Shown piece after piece: positions 61,159-64,000 of a stretch of DNA of 64,000 bases. Source of the DNA: Cryptomeria japonica (taxonomy: Eukaryota; Streptophyta; Pinopsida; Cupressales; Cupressaceae); the NCBI RefSeq assembly GCF_030272615.1, contig NC_081410.1, forward strand, positions 503,428,942 through 503,492,941. Direction: 5' to 3'. The position numbers were made by a program, and so were the translations under genes. Under the pieces are notes generated by a model. The model did not search any database. It was not told the DNA's origin and was given only the letters and a program-made list of their open reading frames with translations. Numbering within the stretch: the stretch's first letter is position 1; every line of letters starts with the position of its first letter.

Positions 61159-62338
61159 TGTAGCGTCCTAAAATTGTGACACTTGCAATTTCGACTGCAT
61201 TTGGGTCTTCACGATGGCGATGCAACATGAAACCTGAATGGAGACCCCGAAACTTGTTCATGACATCAAAAACTGCATTTTTCAGCACCTTGGCTGATCC
61301 TCCTTGCACCCTGCTGCCCCTGGAGGTGGGACCATGGCGCCCAGTGCCCTGGTCCCTGGCCCTATTTTGGGCCCGGTCTCTTTTGGGGCTTTGGGTCTTT
61401 ATGTTTGCAAATTGGAAAATAATGTTTCCTGGTTGGCCTAAGGTCGGGAAAATTAGTCTATCAGCCCTAATTGACAAGTATAAAAACTGCATTTCCTCTC
61501 CCATTTTAGGAGAGGGAAAAAAGGCGGAAATGATATTCAAGCATTCAAGCATTCAAGCATTCAAGCATTCCTTCAAGCATTTGATCATTCTAAGTCTCTA
61601 TTCAAGATTAAGTGTTGCATTCAAGACAAGGATTCAACCATTGAAGAGGAGATCACATACAACATACTAAATACATTACAACTTCGCATGTAAGAATACA
61701 AACATTCTTACAACAAGGTATCAGTACTTGTTTACATTACAAACATTTACATTTACAGCATTCTCATTTCTTGGTTAATTCCAAAACTGGGGTTTGATCT
61801 AAAGGCAAACCCCTCATCCCTAACCCCCCAATCGTCCTCTCTTTTCTATGTGTAGGTTGCAGGTATGCGGCTGTAATTAAAGATCTGGAATCCTTGTGCA
61901 GAGACGAACAGATCCACCTTCATTTCATGGATTTTTCGGAGGACCGTGTGCACGCTGGGCACCATCGTCCCGTCAACTTTCGCTCAAATTTGCAGAACAA
62001 CACCATCTCGACATTTTACTACTAATTCCAGGTTCGCAGCTTCATCCCGTATCCCTATCTCTATTTATAAGTGAATCTTTCTTGCTTCTACATACATTCA
62101 TAGTTCAATCATTCTATCTATATTCTTTACAAAAGAGGGTAGCCTTGTTGTCTTAACCCTTGAAACTCACATAGAATCCAATCTTGCATTGCGTGGGATT
62201 GGATCTTGTGGGTTTCAACCCCTCTTTTGAATGTAAAGTCTCCCCTAAGTGAAAACCATCAACCCTAGTGACTCTCCCTTCTCTCTCCTTGGAGTTGGGG
62301 AGGGGAGAACAACTAGGGTTCGATTTTTCCACTTTACA
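61159..62338 (+). repeat. 5' LTR of Tat-5
   Basis: Ends are TGTAGCGTCCTAAAATTG and CACTTTACA, followed by ttttggtgaacccaacgtg. Length 1,180 bp. Shares blocks with the fragment at 28163. Contains a cattcaag microsatellite of about five units at 61531-61575 and an imperfect hairpin at 61941-61970. The left flank caaat (61154-61158) is the expected target copy; the right copy lies beyond the window. Confidence 0.82.
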
Positions 62339-63607
62339 TTTTGGTGAACCCAACGTGAACATCCTCACTCTGATTATTCATGGTTAGATCTGAAAATTTT
62401 GCCTTCCTAAATTTCCATGTTTGATCTTTTGCAAATTTTAGAGGTTGATTGCATAAAAACCCTAAAATTTTCTTTTTAGTAATTAAACTTGTGAAATGTT
62501 TAATTGTTAATGCTTGTTTCAGATCTACCCTTCTATTGCAAATTGTCAATTCATATTTGTGCTTTAATTCTGAAAATTAAGTGGTTAAATGTCAAAACCC
62601 TAATTTTTAAGACCTTCTTGATTCAACCTTTGACTGATAATTTCACTAATCAAAACACTTCCAAATCGGCTGTAACTTTGGATTCCACAATAAAATCACA
62701 ATATCTTTCATCCCTGAAAATTTGGAAAAAAGTTGCGAGGACCGTGTGTACCCCGAGCGCCCTCGTCCCCGACATTTTTTCCGAAATTTCGAGAGCTAGA
62801 TCTTACTGTATTTTTCTGCTAAAATCCAGAATTTTGGCTGATTTTATCAATTTTAACACCTTCAAAATTAAAGTCAAAGTTGGTCTAGTGATTGCTTGGT
62901 TTGAGGCTTCTAATCATTCAAAAATTGTTAAAATTGAAATTTGTGTCAAAATTGTGTTTCTTACTATCCTAAATCTGAAAAGTGTGTTAGCATTCATTCA
63001 AAATTTCAGTACTTTATTCAAATCTTTACAATTTGTGACTTTTGAAATTAGGTGTTTAATTGCAACAACTCTGATTTCCGCTTTCAAATTCGAATTTTGC
63101 ATGAAATTGAGTCAACTTTTAAATTTCAAAACTTGCATTGCTTTCAGTATTCCTTCTAAAATCATAAAATTCAAAATTTCAGTTTCCCTCTCTTTTTCAA
63201 AATTCAAATTTTACATTTTTCAACAATCTTGGTAGGGTTCAATTTTGAGATTGCAACTTTAATTTGGCCTATCTACAGATCTTAAAATGACTCAATTTTT
63301 TCAGATTAGCTTTAAAATCATCATAACTTTCATCCCTAAAAATTTTGAAAAAAGTTGCGAGGACCGTGTGCACTCCGTTCACCACGGTCCCAGACATTCT
63401 TTCCAAAATTTTGGGAGATTGTCCTGATTGCATTTAACAGCTTAAATCTAGGAGATTGGCTGATTTTATTGAAATTTGCTACCTCTAAAATTTAAAATCT
63501 CTCTCTCTCTTTAGTGCATGAGTTTTACAACAATAAGTCCTACTTACACTATTCCCGTTAGATGAAGCCTTAGAATTAAGTCTTTCCAAGGTGTAATTAC
63601 TGAGGAG
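62339..63607 (+). other. Tat-5 leader with primer site and hairpin repeats
   Basis: Starts with the primer-site block. About 180 bp are duplicated at a spacing of 622 bp (around 62695-62870 and 63317-63490), each copy with gttgcgaggaccgtgtg and a following arm (62761 and 63383). The second forms a perfect 8-bp stem. The long frame through 62504-63235 is Phe/Lys/Ile-rich AT sequence, with no known motif, and is probably not a gene. Confidence 0.6.
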
Positions 63608-64000
63608 ATGGAACCTAATTTGAATGGCCTTTTTAACGATGACATGGGTAATTCCTCTAATCCTCTTAATGATGAAGTAGCTCTCCATGAGGTTTCTGTA
63701 GAACAACTTTCAAAATTGGATAACCAATTTGATGATTTTCGACAATGGATGTCTCAAGAATACCCTGATAGTCAAGCTCTTCCATTAATTGAGGGTCTAA
63801 AACATATGGTTCAAAGTGATAAGAATGGAATTGATATTTTGCGTGGTATTACACACATTGTGGATTCAAATGTGATGCCTATGAAGAGTTGTGCCGAAAC
63901 TTTAGGTTATACACAACCTCCTACTCAAGTTAATCATTCTATTCCTTTGACAACTTCTATTTCTAGTATACCTACTTTTACATCAAACATAATGACTACT
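63608..64000 (+). CDS. Tat-5 Gag-like protein, N-terminal part (runs off the window)
   Basis: Open for 131 codons from ATG 63608 to the window end, with no stop. The same frame opens shortly upstream (after a TGA at about 63560), so this ATG is the first good start. The protein begins MEPNLNGLFNDDMGNSSN, is acidic and polar, and has a VEQLSKLDNQFDDFRQWMSQ stretch that may be helical. Its place after a Tat-type LTR and leader suggests it is the start of Gag. No knuckle or protease is reached. It is the only element frame in the window without a visible break. Confidence 0.6.
   Translation, partial: MEPNLNGLFNDDMGNSSNPLNDEVALHEVSVEQLSKLDNQFDDFRQWMSQEYPDSQALPLIEGLKHMVQSDKNGIDILRGITHIVDSNVMPMKSCAETLGYTQPPTQVNHSIPLTTSISSIPTFTSNIMTT

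Noticed and set aside
62504-63235. 243-codon frame in the Tat-5 leader
   Set aside because: Composition follows AT-rich DNA (Phe, Lys, Ile, Ser), no motif, and it lies between the primer site and the gag start; a real protein is unlikely but cannot be fully excluded.

Overview
This window reads as intergenic DNA from a large, transposon-rich plant genome, most plausibly a gymnosperm or another giant-genome land plant. It is AT-rich and has no bacterial-style gene packing. Almost every coding trace is an LTR retrotransposon protein: Ty1/copia, chromovirus-type Ty3/gypsy, and a Tat/Ogre-like Ty3/gypsy group. The species cannot be named from the sequence. No intact host gene, tRNA, rRNA or CRISPR array was seen. 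Family names rest on motif recognition, since no database search was possible.

Layout, left to right. 1-4025: two copia elements on the minus strand, the first (gag with four zinc knuckles, LTR 1514-2245) inserted into the second (gag-protease, LTR 3571-4025). 5768-23552: a minus-strand, apparently non-autonomous Tat-like element (Tat-1). It is split by a near-complete chromovirus (9473-18460), and its truncated 3' LTR carries a solo copia LTR (6458-7698). 23987-25063: AT heptamer and CT-rich simple repeats. 25448-28162: a decayed minus-strand Tat gag-protease (Tat-2), cut by a plus-strand Tat-type LTR (28163-29264), which is itself cut by a second chromovirus (29265-35082) whose 3' end is missing. 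36027-39116: a 1,030-codon reading frame of unknown function with twelve internal stops and no frameshift. A probable LTR and primer-binding site follow, then a Tat-like gag-protease (Tat-3, to 42513). 42514-43690: a chain of exon-like blocks with clean splice signals. 44345-47303: a chromovirus-LTR-like start that runs into a 357-359 bp satellite with alternating unit types.

47930-61086: a minus-strand pseudogene of an unnamed family with an HGKG-x3-DG motif. A complete LTR element (Tat-4, 50520-60786, perfect 5-bp target duplication CTTTG) splits it, and the two halves rejoin in frame when the element is subtracted. 61159-64000: a second plus-strand Tat-type element (Tat-5) sits upstream of that pseudogene. 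It has a full LTR, a leader with repeated hairpins, and an open gag start running off the window end.

Relative order can be read from the nesting. Copia-1 is younger than copia-2. The chromovirus and the solo LTR are younger than Tat-1. The plus Tat LTR is younger than Tat-2 and older than chromovirus 2. Tat-4 and Tat-5 are younger than the HGKG gene. Most internal stops are TAG where relatives or conserved motifs have glutamine, a pattern expected from C-to-T decay at methylated CAG sites.
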